NCBI GenBank assembly: GCA_003439945.1
Contig: QVRM01002463.1
Location: 29,857 to 93,856 of the forward strand
DNA from: Dermanyssus gallinae
Taxonomy: Eukaryota; Arthropoda; Arachnida; Mesostigmata; Dermanyssidae
Length of the DNA: 64,000 nt
Reading direction: 5' to 3'
Part shown: one piece after another, positions 49,000 to 60,540 of the stretch
Numbering within the stretch: position 1 is the first letter of the stretch
How the letters are laid out: each line of letters begins with the position of its first letter
The notes under the pieces: generated by a model
What the model was told of the DNA's origin: nothing
The model's input: only the letters and a program-made list of their open reading frames with translations
Databases searched by the model: none
Translations under genes and position numbers: made by a program

Positions 49000-49480
49000 T
49001 CGGGAGTAACTATGACTCTCTTTCCGGTGTTGGTCCGCTGGCGCGCGAGTTACGCGTGCTGCGGGGACCTTCACGCGCCAATAGAAAGTTGGTCAGACTG
49101 TATAAACTCCCAATAGTAACTTTCCCGAGGTCACTTTTGTTGGCGCGGGAGGCAAGGCATACGATATCGATTGAGTGGCAACGAATTCATATTGTCATTT
49201 TGTCATGGCCCATTCGAGGGCTGTTAAGGCTACTTTAAATGTACGGGGGAAGTGTGCTGCACACGAAACCCGGGCCGGTCGGTCAACGCCCCGGGCTTTA
49301 GCAACCCGGTGGTGCCGACTGGGACGCCTGCTGCCTTGGCTTAATAGGCACAACGAGAGCCAGTTAGCCACATGAACGCAGACCTCCCGCCGAGAGGACC
49401 GTCTGGCTCCGCTGCTGTCTTTCGCAGTGGTGGGGAACCCCTGCTCTGGAGTGGGTCGAGCCACTCTTCGGGGGGGTGAG
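49000..49480 (-). pseudogene. LINE fragment, homologous to 59.2-59.5 kb
   Basis: The minus strand of 49020-49290 matches + strand 59240-59460: 'gtgcagcacacttcccccgt', 'agccctcgaatgggcca', 'ccttgcctcccgcgccaac' and 'gggagttaatacagtctgacc' or close variants occur in the same order. The frame 49195-49464 would encode 'HFPRTFKVALTALEWAMTK' before a stop. Because the 59 kb copy runs on into RT motifs, this is the part of ORF2 upstream of the RT domain. Confidence 0.75.
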
Positions 49481-49623
49481 TATATTCCGGGGTGTAACGC
49501 GGAATCGCGAGGTGACTGTATGTCTAATTGTCGGGTAGAAGTAGTGTGGTACCTCCATTCCGAACCTCGATAGGGGTGAGGGTGGGGGAGCTGCTGGCCT
49601 GTCTATTCGACAGCCAGCAGTAC

Positions 49624-49655
49624 AATTACGGTAAGAAATGTAAATTACCGTAATT
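49624..49655. repeat. Short inverted repeat
   Basis: 'aattacggtaa' and 'ttaccgtaatt' face each other across 10 bases. The sequence recalls 'gcggtaattttta' next to the palindrome at 38672. Confidence 0.7.
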
Positions 49656-49983
49656 TGGATCTTCGTGCTGTCAATGGACCACAGGCTATGTAAACAAGTT
49701 ATTTTTAATTCGTTTCGTGCGAGTGACATCTTTAGGGCTAATGCGCTGACTTCTCATGTTATTTAACCTATAATTAAACAACTGTCCAAAACAATCGCAA
49801 TTTAAGGTTGATGCAGTTCATATGGTTGTCTAAAATTGAATGACCCAGCAGATGGAAGAAGTTTATCATCTACGTTAAATAAAAATAATTAGATACTATG
49901 AGAGCTACCCGGATACACAATACATTGTGCGAGAGTCTTCTAGAAGTGGATTATGCTTACACACACGCTATGGTCATTTACCT

Positions 49984-49986
<3 letters not shown>

Positions 49987-50072
<86 letters not shown>
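49987..50072. repeat. (TA)43 microsatellite
   Basis: An 86-base pure TA run, followed by 'atctgtgtgtgtg'. Confidence 0.98.
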
Positions 50073-50076
<4 letters not shown>

Positions 50077-50149
50077 CTGTGTGTGTGTTTTCCCATGCAT
50101 GGTGGTGCGGCCGTCAGATGACCTATTGCAAAACAAAGGAAACGTTTTT

Positions 50150-51340
50150 CACTGTAAACATCTTCTCCTCCTCGCTGCTACGAAGACGAAGGGGAGGAGC
50201 AGGAGGAAAAAGGAGAAGATGAGGGTTCATGTGTTGACTGGCTGGCTGGCTGGCTACTACTGTTACAATGACGCCTCACTTGCTGCTGCCACTTGACTCT
50301 GCTAGTTGTCACTCACTCAGCACAAGTGGTTGTGACAGCTATTGTGAAGCCATGAACGAAGCATGAGAAGAGAAAGAAGCTGCGTACCGACGACGACCGA
50401 TGTCTTGACGACGACGACGACGAACGATGGGTTCCAATGAAGCCGTCGAGCGGTCTGCTGATGGTGACAGTGATGATGATGATGATGATGGCGGCGATGA
50501 TGATGCTGATGCCGGCAATAGTATTGTTGATGTTGATGTTGATAATGATAGTCGTAGTGATGATGGGCCGTCGTCACCAACGAGTAGTACGGTAGCGGCG
50601 GCGGCGGCGGTGGCGGCAAACCTCGCACGACGGTAGCGGGCAAGACAGGGGCAGCTGCAGCCATGTAGCAACAACAACCGAGCTGCTGCTGCTGCCGCTG
50701 TTGCTGTTGCTACTACGATTTTCATTACTATCCTACGACTACTACTGCTACAACTTTGGCTGCTACTGGTGCTGCTGCTGGGGCTGGGGTTACGGTTACG
50801 GCTGTTGACAGGGGGGGGGGGCATTGAAGTCGCGCGCTGGATTGGCCCTCCCCATCACCCCCCAGTCAGCCAGCCAGCTAGACAGCCGGCAGCCGGACAG
50901 GGTGGAAAGCAGTCAACCACCCCACTCATTCCCTCTAGTTGCCTTTCTCCTCCAGGCCAACGGCGGAGATGGCCGTGGCAAGCGGCGATGGCGATGGTGA
51001 CGACAACAACAACAGCAACAACGGCAGCGTCACCAGCCGCAGCAGCAGCAGCGGCGGGTGTTTAAATCCACAACACAGATCCAGCAGACGGGCGTCAATC
51101 AGTCTGCAGTTTGTGGTTCTTGTCGTCGTCGTCGTCATTGTCGTTGTCGTTATCGTTGTTGTCGTTACTACCTTGTCCTGCCCGCTGTAGCTGTCCCGTC
51201 GTCGTCTACATAGCAGAGGAGCACCAACCGTTCCCGGGTTAGTAAAGCAGCTGCTGTCGCCGTCTTAGCTGCCTGGTTTGTTCTACTGCATCTGTGCCTG
51301 TTGCTGCTGCTGCTGCTGCTGTGGTTAGTTCTGCTGCTCT
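50150..51340. repeat. Triplet-repeat-rich GC island upstream of the spliced gene
   Basis: Imperfect (GAT)n, (CAG/CTG)n, (GTC)n, (CAA)n and (GCG)n stretches are packed together, with a G-run at about 50811-50821. Long open frames on both strands (for example 50339-50824 minus and 50317-50664 minus) are homopolymeric Ser, Ala, His or Leu products of these triplets and are not good genes. The position just before the promoter and first exon suggests a regulatory region. Confidence 0.75.
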
Positions 51341-51524
51341 ATGTTGGTCTCCGTTACTCAAACTACAGTCTTATGTCCTGACTAATGATCGCAATTACAT
51401 TATTAGTAGCTCCTATTTGCCTTACTTAATAGTCGTAGTATGTAATCGTATTCACTTTTACACACACCTAATAATATCTCTCTCTACATCTCTCTCTCTC
51501 TCTCTGCCTCTCTCTGTCTCGCTC

Positions 51525-51566
51525 TATATATATTTATATATCATTAGCGTCTCCCAACGATCAGAC
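51525..51566 (+). promoter_or_regulatory. Putative core promoter (TATA box and initiator)
   Basis: A TATA-like 'tatatatatttatata' (51525-51540) is followed by an initiator-like 'atcagact' with its A at 51563, about 30-38 bases downstream, as in arthropod core promoters. A leader of about 106 bases with no upstream ATG runs to the start codon at 51669. It is preceded by a CT-rich tract (51478-51525). The spacing is seen; activity is inferred. Confidence 0.45.
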
Positions 51567-51668
51567 TACTCAAACACGAACGGCGAACAAAGAACCTGCC
51601 TTGATTCATCTCGCATCTCGTGTGTATCGTGACGACCGAAAGACGTCCTCAGTGACAGCGGCACCAGC

Positions 51669-51837
51669 ATGTTGCTGTCCGTACAGCACGCCACCGGCCA
51701 CGGCGGTCGTCACGCGTCCGTCTGCAAACCGTTTGCATCTCGTTTGCTAGGAGGAACAGCGGTTGTGATTGTGCTCGTCGTCGCTCTGAGTTTTGGCGAA
51801 CGTGCTACCGCAACAGTGACTCCACCATCCGTAGACG
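51669..51837 (+). CDS. Exon 1: signal peptide
   Basis: Encodes residues 1-56 plus one base. It ends 'gtagacg' before the donor GTGAGT, a consensus splice site. The hydrophobic core 'LLGGTAVVIVLVVALSF' is unambiguous. Confidence 0.7.
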
Positions 51838-52955
51838 GTGAGTTTGTCATCAATTGTGTGTGTGTGTGTTGGATAAATTGTATTACGTGACGCGGCTAGC
51901 TGTGAGCAACAAAGCGCTAAGCTTGATAGTTTTCGGCCATTTTTGCTTGTTTTTGTATAGAAGAACTCTATTACCAGTGAAAAGAAACCAATGGACGAAA
52001 TGATCGATAGATCTATCTGGCTATGCGTCATGCGAAAAGGTTGTTTACATGCTGTGTGTGTGCGCGAAAGTACTAAATCGGGTTCGATTGGATGTGTAAA
52101 AAGTGATTTTCAATGTTGATTTTCTGAAATTGAGCCAACGTTTTTTTCCGAAGTTTTTTTAAAGATTATGTAGGGGCCGTTTTTTTTATCTGGGAGGTTT
52201 CGGAAATGCACGATGCACATGCGCCACTAGCAGCCTGTGTGACTAGTGTGAGACTCGCAAACCCACTAAACCCGGATTCCTCCCCACCCCCCAGGCTCGG
52301 TATTACTTTGGCATTACATCGAAGTCGTGGGAGAGGCGTCTCTGCCGTTTTCCTTCAATCAGCTCTATCCCTGACTATCATCCCGCATGTCTACCTGCGG
52401 TTGGATAGAAGGATGCCATTTTGTAACCCGTCCTGTGAGGGTGCGTCGAGACCACGAGGGCCTGGCTGCTCCCCAGGGGCCGCTTGGGGCTCTTGAGGAG
52501 GTCTTACTGCTTTTGGTTAGCTACTCAGATGTGCTTGCAGCAGAAATTGCGTTATCAATTATGGTTAACACAGTACTCGTATTAGACAACTTCGCTTATT
52601 AACGTTAATCTCTGGTTCAATCATCTGTTTTGCAACATAATTTGTAGAAATGTATATCATTTTGCATGTATAGTATTTCCTAATTTATGAAATTTGGAAC
52701 ACTGCATGTACGTGTTAATTTCAGAAAAATGTGAAAATCCGCTCTTCAACAGCACCGTTTCGAAGGCGCAAGCTAACGGGATTATTGGAGAGGTAAGACT
52801 CTTTTAGGTTTCTCTGTTTCGTGTTTACACAGTCATTCTTTGTTAGCATTTATTCATAAGACGTCACAACCATAGGACGTTTATTATAGATAAACGCTAA
52901 TATTTAGCAGCAGCTTTTTGACTACGTGCGTATTGTGCCCTATCCAGCCTTGAAA

Positions 52956-53016
<61 letters not shown>

Positions 53017-56000
53017 CAAAGACCGTATGAATATAAAACGGAAGGGCAAATTTCCCTTAGATTTTCCATCATGAAGAAAATTATACAGAATTTTTTTTCG
53101 GGGAAGCTACACTGTTTAGCATTTGTTGTAATCTAAAGACTCGCAGCATGTGTATGCATTTACATAGTGTCAAAATTAAAGTGGGTTTAACTTGCATTAC
53201 GGTAAAATCTATCCCCTTCATAATTTAGCATTGTGTGGTTAATTTTAGGCGCTAGTAACGTAGCAAAGAAAGTGCCGGCGATTGTTATCTCTTATGTTGT
53301 GGATTAGACCTTTATCTTTTACGTCGTCGATTGGACCTCGCTGCGATACCCCATATCTACTTTGAACCCATCTTACAGATTTGGGTATTTAAGCATATAC
53401 ATAGTACATTTTTATATGCATATAAATTGCATTTTTCATTTATTGAGTTCCTTTAAATCGATTTAGCCTTATATCGTCTGAATCATTCTGCCATGCCTAT
53501 GTAAAAGATCTTTTCAAATTGAGGGATTCGGAATTGTGATATTCGCGTATCAACTGAAAACCTTAACGTGAGATAATGCTATTCTAGTCGATTCGCAATA
53601 ATAGTATATAAATCCTTAATATTTTGTCAAAGCGATAACATAAACAAACTAAGTTCATAATAATAAATCAATCATATCTTATCTTCTTATTGATTGTATT
53701 TATATAAACTATTATTAGCAACTCACTCTTAAATGTATTAAATATTGGTAAAAGTTTAATTACCCCACGAACATCGAGTACAAAGTACCTCTACGGCAAT
53801 CTAAAGACCCAGGTGTGAACGATGCGTACTTTGCCTGCCCCTTCATTGAGAGCGCCATTAGAGGTCTTATAGACGTTCTGCCGAATATTCCCTCTCCTGC
53901 TAGGTGGTCTCAATTGTAGATCGTGGATGACTTGCAAAGTTTCTTGTTTTATCTAGTTCGTTCTTCCGTTAACCTAATCCATAAGTAAGCAGAGTAGGCC
54001 GAGACCCTACACAGTACTTTTGGCGCACAGGTACTCAGTCGGAACGGAATCTTTCAGGCGCCGCCATCTTCTCTTAACCACGTTTTTGGTCAGGCTATCC
54101 AGATATTTGAGCAGTTTTATTTTCTCCAGGCGACTACAAATCGGCTCGTGCAGTAAACGGGGTTCTAAGTAGAAGCTGAAAAAGCATATCACTGTTCGGT
54201 GTGATTTTCTGGTGTGAGTCCGACCATCGAGTTTGAAACCACAGTATTTTCAGATGGCCCAAACCTTGCTGCTTCAAGCGCGAGGATTGCTTTGTCTGAT
54301 AGACTCTGAAACGTAGGTTTCAGTGTTGTTGACATCATCCGTGAATGCTGCCCTGAGAACGCCCCCCTTTGCCAAGACGTAGCTAGTATGGTTCTGCTAA
54401 AATAATTGGAGCCTATTGGCAAGCACCATATTGAACAATAGAAGCGAGACGGGATCTCCTTGCTTAAGTGCATGAGTGGAGCTGATGTTTGAGGCACCAG
54501 GGTGGTCTAGTGTTCGTTTTGGGTACGTGTATAAATTATTTACATGAAGGCAACATGTTTTGGACATCACCTTACTATAGACGTGTTGATTTTGCATCAT
54601 GGGTTGCTGTGTAACAAGCTACACGGCATTTTGTCGGCCACCAAAGCTCGGCATTTTGCTGGGCACTTGATAAATTAGTTTTTTAACGATCTGTGTGTCT
54701 GTGCTGTTCTACATCTATGTGGAAGTCCTCCTTTCCTGGGCTCCTCATCTCGACCGCCCTGACCTTCCCTTTTAAGTTCGGCTTTCTGTGCCATGGTTTG
54801 TCGAGAAACGCTCTACCCATCGTACATGCGTATCTATAGGTAATCATGTGACAAATTACCCCGGTGCGGGGAGAGGCCGTGGATTGCGCTCCTTGGGTCG
54901 AGATTCCCGTTAAAGACATTTCGACCATTCAGGAGCTCGGAAGCACAAAACTTCGTATCACTGTTCTTTAGACCCCCCTTCATCGAGTGTCGTATGTCCT
55001 CTCCGTACCGTGTTGTATTTTCCTTGCTCTCTGCAGGATCCTCCTGAGGGCGTCGGCAGTAGAGCGTCTACGGCGGAATTCGTATTGGGAATTGACGAGA
55101 GTGTAGTTTGCCTCCGATTCATTGTTAAGTCATCAAGATATTCTTCATCGGCTTGCTTATTACACTTGCCCACCGGCTTGTATGCCGGACAGCTCATGCT
55201 GCTGCTCAGTTTAGGCACCAAAACCAAACTGGCGCACTTTCATTGGGAAGGGGAATTGTTCCTTTTACTGCAGCGTGAGCGCCAGCTCCTTTGTCACGTC
55301 GGGACGCTATTTCACCAGGACCCTAGCACCCTCCAGGCGACCTCGTCAGGCCCCGTGTGTTAACTCCTTCAGAGTGAACCGCGGTATTTCTCCTGGGGTT
55401 ACCAGAAGCTCTGCGTCCTTGCAGGCTGCACCAGAAGTGTGTCAGAGGTAGCGTTCAAAGCTTACACATCACCACTCGACTGAAATCGGCAGGCTCGACC
55501 GGTTTACTAGCTGCACATCAAACAGTCGTTTCAGGCTTTCTCCAGGCGTTTTTCTAACTCGTCAAAATGACGTTCCACATGTACGCCCGGGCCTCCCTGT
55601 ACCCCTCCGCTGCCGCCTGGTAGTCCGGCAAAAGATAACCTCTACCCTCTGCCATCTAAGTCGCTGCGCCACCCAGGTCCTAGCAAGCTTCTACCAGAAG
55701 CTGCAAGACGTTGTTGTCATGCCCGACTTTCAACAGAAGTTGGGCTCCATAATGTAGGATGCTCAAACAACGCATGGTCGATGCGTCACATCTCCCCTCG
55801 TCGCGCGACAAGAGACGGCGGCCAGGTCCGATGGGCCGTCCAGCTATGTTTAAGATTATGTGCCCATTGGTAGGAAGCATTTGAACTATATCTGAAAAAG
55901 GCTTGTATATTTGTACGTTCCTATTTATGTATACAGAAGATAACGCTTATAGAAGTATGTTTATCGATCATAGATCGATACGACTAAGTATTCTCCTGCA

Positions 56001-58229
56001 TGTTGTAATTTATGGTAATACAAAATTATTTAATATATAATGCATATACAAGGTCTCCCAGAAAGATTATTTGAACAAAGAGAATTAGATAACTCGTTAT
56101 AGTAAGTATATGTTTTAATGAAACATGATCTCTGAGAATCTTTGTTTTGGAGCGAGAGTAATATTGCTAAAATCCATGACACTGGTGTTGCTGCCCGACA
56201 CAGAACCACGAAGTGCGCAATTGCAAGACAGCCAATTTTTCTATACTGAAACTAAATACTATGTCGTATTTAAGAGAAAATTCTGCTTCCTCTGAAGAGC
56301 ATATTACGCTGGGTAGTCGATGAGACGTGGTCGTTTAGAAGATGATTTGCAAATACGCATTCTATGACGAACATTTTAGTATCAAAGCTATGGCAATGCA
56401 AGCCGTTATCTAAAAACAAATATTTCGTTCTGACTAGTCAGCCAAGATTTAAGTTCATGGGACTGCTTTTCACATTGCTTCATAGACGGACTCCCATAAA
56501 TACAAATGTGCTACGGTGGGGCTCGAACCCGCGTACCTTTGTGTCTCCTCCGGTCGCGAGACGCAGGCGAATGCACCACGTCACCGGGCTGGACAAGCCG
56601 TAATCTAGAGTGGTTTATCTAATGAAGTAGGTGAATCTCGATTACTCCGCACTAACGTCCCGCATTACCATATATTTGGTACCAAAATGAATGTCATAGT
56701 TTTGCGTGCTGTAAATTGTCGCATGATTATGATTTTGAGGTATTGGACGTGGAAGCTAATAAAAAAACTTATTTTTTTGCAAATTCTCGTCTAAACGACC
56801 ATGTCACCTCTTCTAGCCGGCGTCATACATTCTTCAGAAGAAGCAGAAAGGGTTTCTCGCGAACACGACGATGTGCTTAGTTTCTGCATAGAAGGACTGG
56901 TTGTCTAGAAAGTGCATATTTTTGCTTCTACGTCGGGCAACAACATCAGTGTAATATCACTCTCACTCCGAACACATTAACGAGTTTTACAGTTCTCTAT
57001 ATTGTTGTTCAAATCTATCCGGGAGACCCTGTATTCACCATATATTGGCAGTATATATTCACAGTTCGAGTTGCTATGTGTTTTAAGAAAATCCATATGT
57101 AGTTCTATAGACCAAGACAAGGACGTCCGCATGCCACTGCGATGTATGCTACGCAGAGATTCGGTAATGTTTTTAACCGGCCAAAAATTGCGCTTAACAT
57201 ATGTGGGCATGAATGACATTGCGAGTTACCTTGCTGCAGAACTTGAATAATTTGTAATTTAGACGATACTGTACTGCCCTATCAAGTAACAAAATAGTTG
57301 AGTATATGAAAAACAAAGCTTGATATTCGAAGAATCTGCAATGATGCTCACCCGAAGGTTGCCACGTCTTGCAAAGTAAGTAGAGGGCGCCAGTTCAATC
57401 TGTCGAAGTTTATATCTAGAGAGTAATGGCCTAGGCAGAGGAAGCGTCTTCTTGGCTTTTATAGTACTATATACGGGTGCACGATTGCAGGTTCCACTTT
57501 TTTGCTCAGCCTTTAGATATCCCTGCGTATGCTCTCTGGTGAAGGCGTACGATCGGTTTTCGTTTCTTTTCATTAATTAGGCTCGGGCATGGCCACTGGT
57601 ATTTTGTTCACTGCACTGTATGTCAATAACATGACCTGCTTATGCTCTTCAGAACCGCCACACCTTAAATAAATAGTATGCTTTACTATTGCTAGTGACG
57701 CTAACATAGATGTTGTCCTTCTTCAAATTACGGTTGAAAGTAAAAATCAACAAGCTTCAGCAAATTGAAAAAACTTAAGGCTAACAGTTCACCTGCAGTT
57801 TATTGGTCTCCACTATCAGAGTCCAATGCTCTTTATCCACTATGTCGCACCGACGGTGCTGTTATTCTTGCTTTTGTGAGCTAACCACTACAGGCAAATT
57901 GTTGTGGGTTTCAGATGCTGATCAAGTTTGGTGTCGAACCGGATTTCGTATCCAATGCTTTCGCCTGCGCCTACTATTTCTCGCACATAGACCTTTATAT
58001 GCAAGCGAGACATGAGATCCATCCCGCGGACTTTCCCGAAGTACGTGAAGCGAACTCCGAATTCTTCGTACGTATCAAAGCCAGGTCACAGCATTACAAT
58101 GTACTAACCATTAGCCCTAGAGTTTAAGAAGTAGACTTGTATTTTGCAGAGTTAGACTCCGATGCTACAAGCAATCCATATGAGTAGATTATCGTTATGC
58201 ATGATATTTGAATGAAGACAAAAAACATT

Positions 58230-58276
<47 letters not shown>

Positions 58277-60475
58277 CCGTACTATACTGACGCATTTTGT
58301 TAGTGTTCGGAGATAAAAAGGTGATAGTGAGAGCTCGCCGTATCTGCGGCAAGCGCAACCACTATTCCTCCACGCCTATGAGTAGCGTCCGGCGTAGACC
58401 ACTCATCCGCGGCAGCGACCAAGTGACCCGATAGGATTTTTTTTTAATTCGCATTTCTAAACATATAGGGTAGAAGACGGGCAATTCTAACTAACAAGCT
58501 TGAACAAAATTGATGGTTGTGAAGCGACTTTTAGGCAATGGAATAACCGATAATCTTAATGAGAACTATGCAGCAGAGCCCTTAAGGTAGGGTTATCCCA
58601 ATGACTGAATGAATGATGAACGAAGGATAAGTCGGCTGAGGCCTGTACTGCCAGTACCCACTCTAGGATTTAATTCTCTTCTACCACCAGAGGAAATCAG
58701 AGCTGCAGTAATAAAAGGCCTCGTCAAGGAAACGCTAACCGGCAAACAATAGGAGTAGCCAGTGCATACCTACATTAACACAGGCCTTGACAATAAAAGC
58801 ATCCTAGGAGACAAGGCTTGAAAAAACTTTATTAAGACCAGAACGGTCAGACAAAGACACTCGCCTCATCGAGCCACTCTAACCTTCAATGTAACAATGG
58901 TCCTTGACGTCAAGCGAACGAAAACATATTATCCACCTAAGCTCTAAAAAAGCCGCAACCAGTTCCTATAGCTATGACAAGAGGCAGCATAAGCGACGGC
59001 AGTGGCCATCCGGGCAACTGCTAAAATAGCTTCCATAAGGAAAGCCTTGAAGCAAGCCCTCCCGCCACATCCAGTATTAACATGTGGTCCGAGTCAAAGA
59101 CCGGACACAGAAGGGACATTACTTCAATGCCATCGCTCCACAGCCTCTTAAGGCTTAGCAGTTGTTGAAATAAACGCCAAGAAAGCCCTAAAAATGGCCA
59201 CAGAAAAAAACTCGACGAATTTTGCATGAAATCACTGCCGATGCTGCTGCACCGGGTTCCGTGTGCAGCACACTTCCCCCGTACATTAAGTTAGCCCTAA
59301 CAGCCCTCGAATGGGCCACGACTATATGACAATAAGTATTCGTTGCCACATGGCCTATATCGTATGTCTTGCCTCCCGCGCCAACAAAAATTACCTCGGA
59401 AATGTTACTACTGGGAGTTAATACAGTCTGACCAATTATTCACAACGGCCGGTATAAATGGAAGTCACCTGGCCGACTAACCAGCGACTTCGGAAAAAAC
59501 AGATCTTATTAACCACAATTCAAGAGATCAGAATCGTGGCCGAACGCATACGGCCAAGAAAAGCTTTCGACCTTAATTTATTCCCCCACAGGCAGCACGT
59601 ATAGTCCTACAAAGCCACCCGTAGCTATTCCGACGCACAACAGATATAATGCCCATACCCTAGTCTTGGAAAACGGTACGACTGACCCTTATCTCGAAAC
59701 CCGGGAAAGAACATGCATACATTTCGGCATACCGCCCTATAAGAATGCTTCTCTAAAACTGCCGGGCTTATAATCAGCAAACAGAACCAAAAATAGGAAT
59801 GCGCGTTCGAAAATACAGCACGGATCGATTAAAGCCCGATATTCCACACACTCAGCCATTAGTAAAGTGATAAACGTAGTTGAAGCATAGAAATGCGCCA
59901 AGAGCTAAGTGCTTGGACACCCTTCTTGAATGGGAAGGTTACGACATCCACAGCAGCTATAGAAGGGATCTGTAAACTGATTTCACTGCGAATATAAATC
60001 TTAATTAAGCAGATCGAATGTAATACAGCTGGGGCGCCCTGGATCTTGACCCCGATCAGTATTTCTTGATCTATATGGTACTGCCCTAAACGCGACTCCT
60101 ACCCCCCTGGCACAATTTCAACGAGCTAAGGTGGTTGTCTTCAGCCATACTTCCATCGCATCGACTAATAGCCAATTACGTAAGACACTGTTAAAACGCT
60201 GTGATTTTTGCAGATTACTTGGAGCCTAAGATCTGTGAGTCCCCTGGCATGTCAAATGCATGTAAAAACTTTCCTCTATTACCATGAATAATATATGGTA
60301 AGAAAATTCGCAGACTTAAAATAAACCACAGTGCAAAACTTAATGAACGTTAATGAAAAGTTAAAGTGACTAGGTGAACGCCAGGTGAACGAATCTCAAC
60401 AAGAAATAAAGCGACAACCCCACAAGCAGCAAAGAAGATAACGATCTACCCCCGGTGTGCATCGAGCATTCTATT

Positions 60476-60540
<65 letters not shown>

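Noticed and set aside
50317..50824. Long minus-strand ORFs rich in Ser, Ala and His
   Set aside because: They are read-through of triplet repeats that are open in several frames and both strands, with no domain or splice structure.
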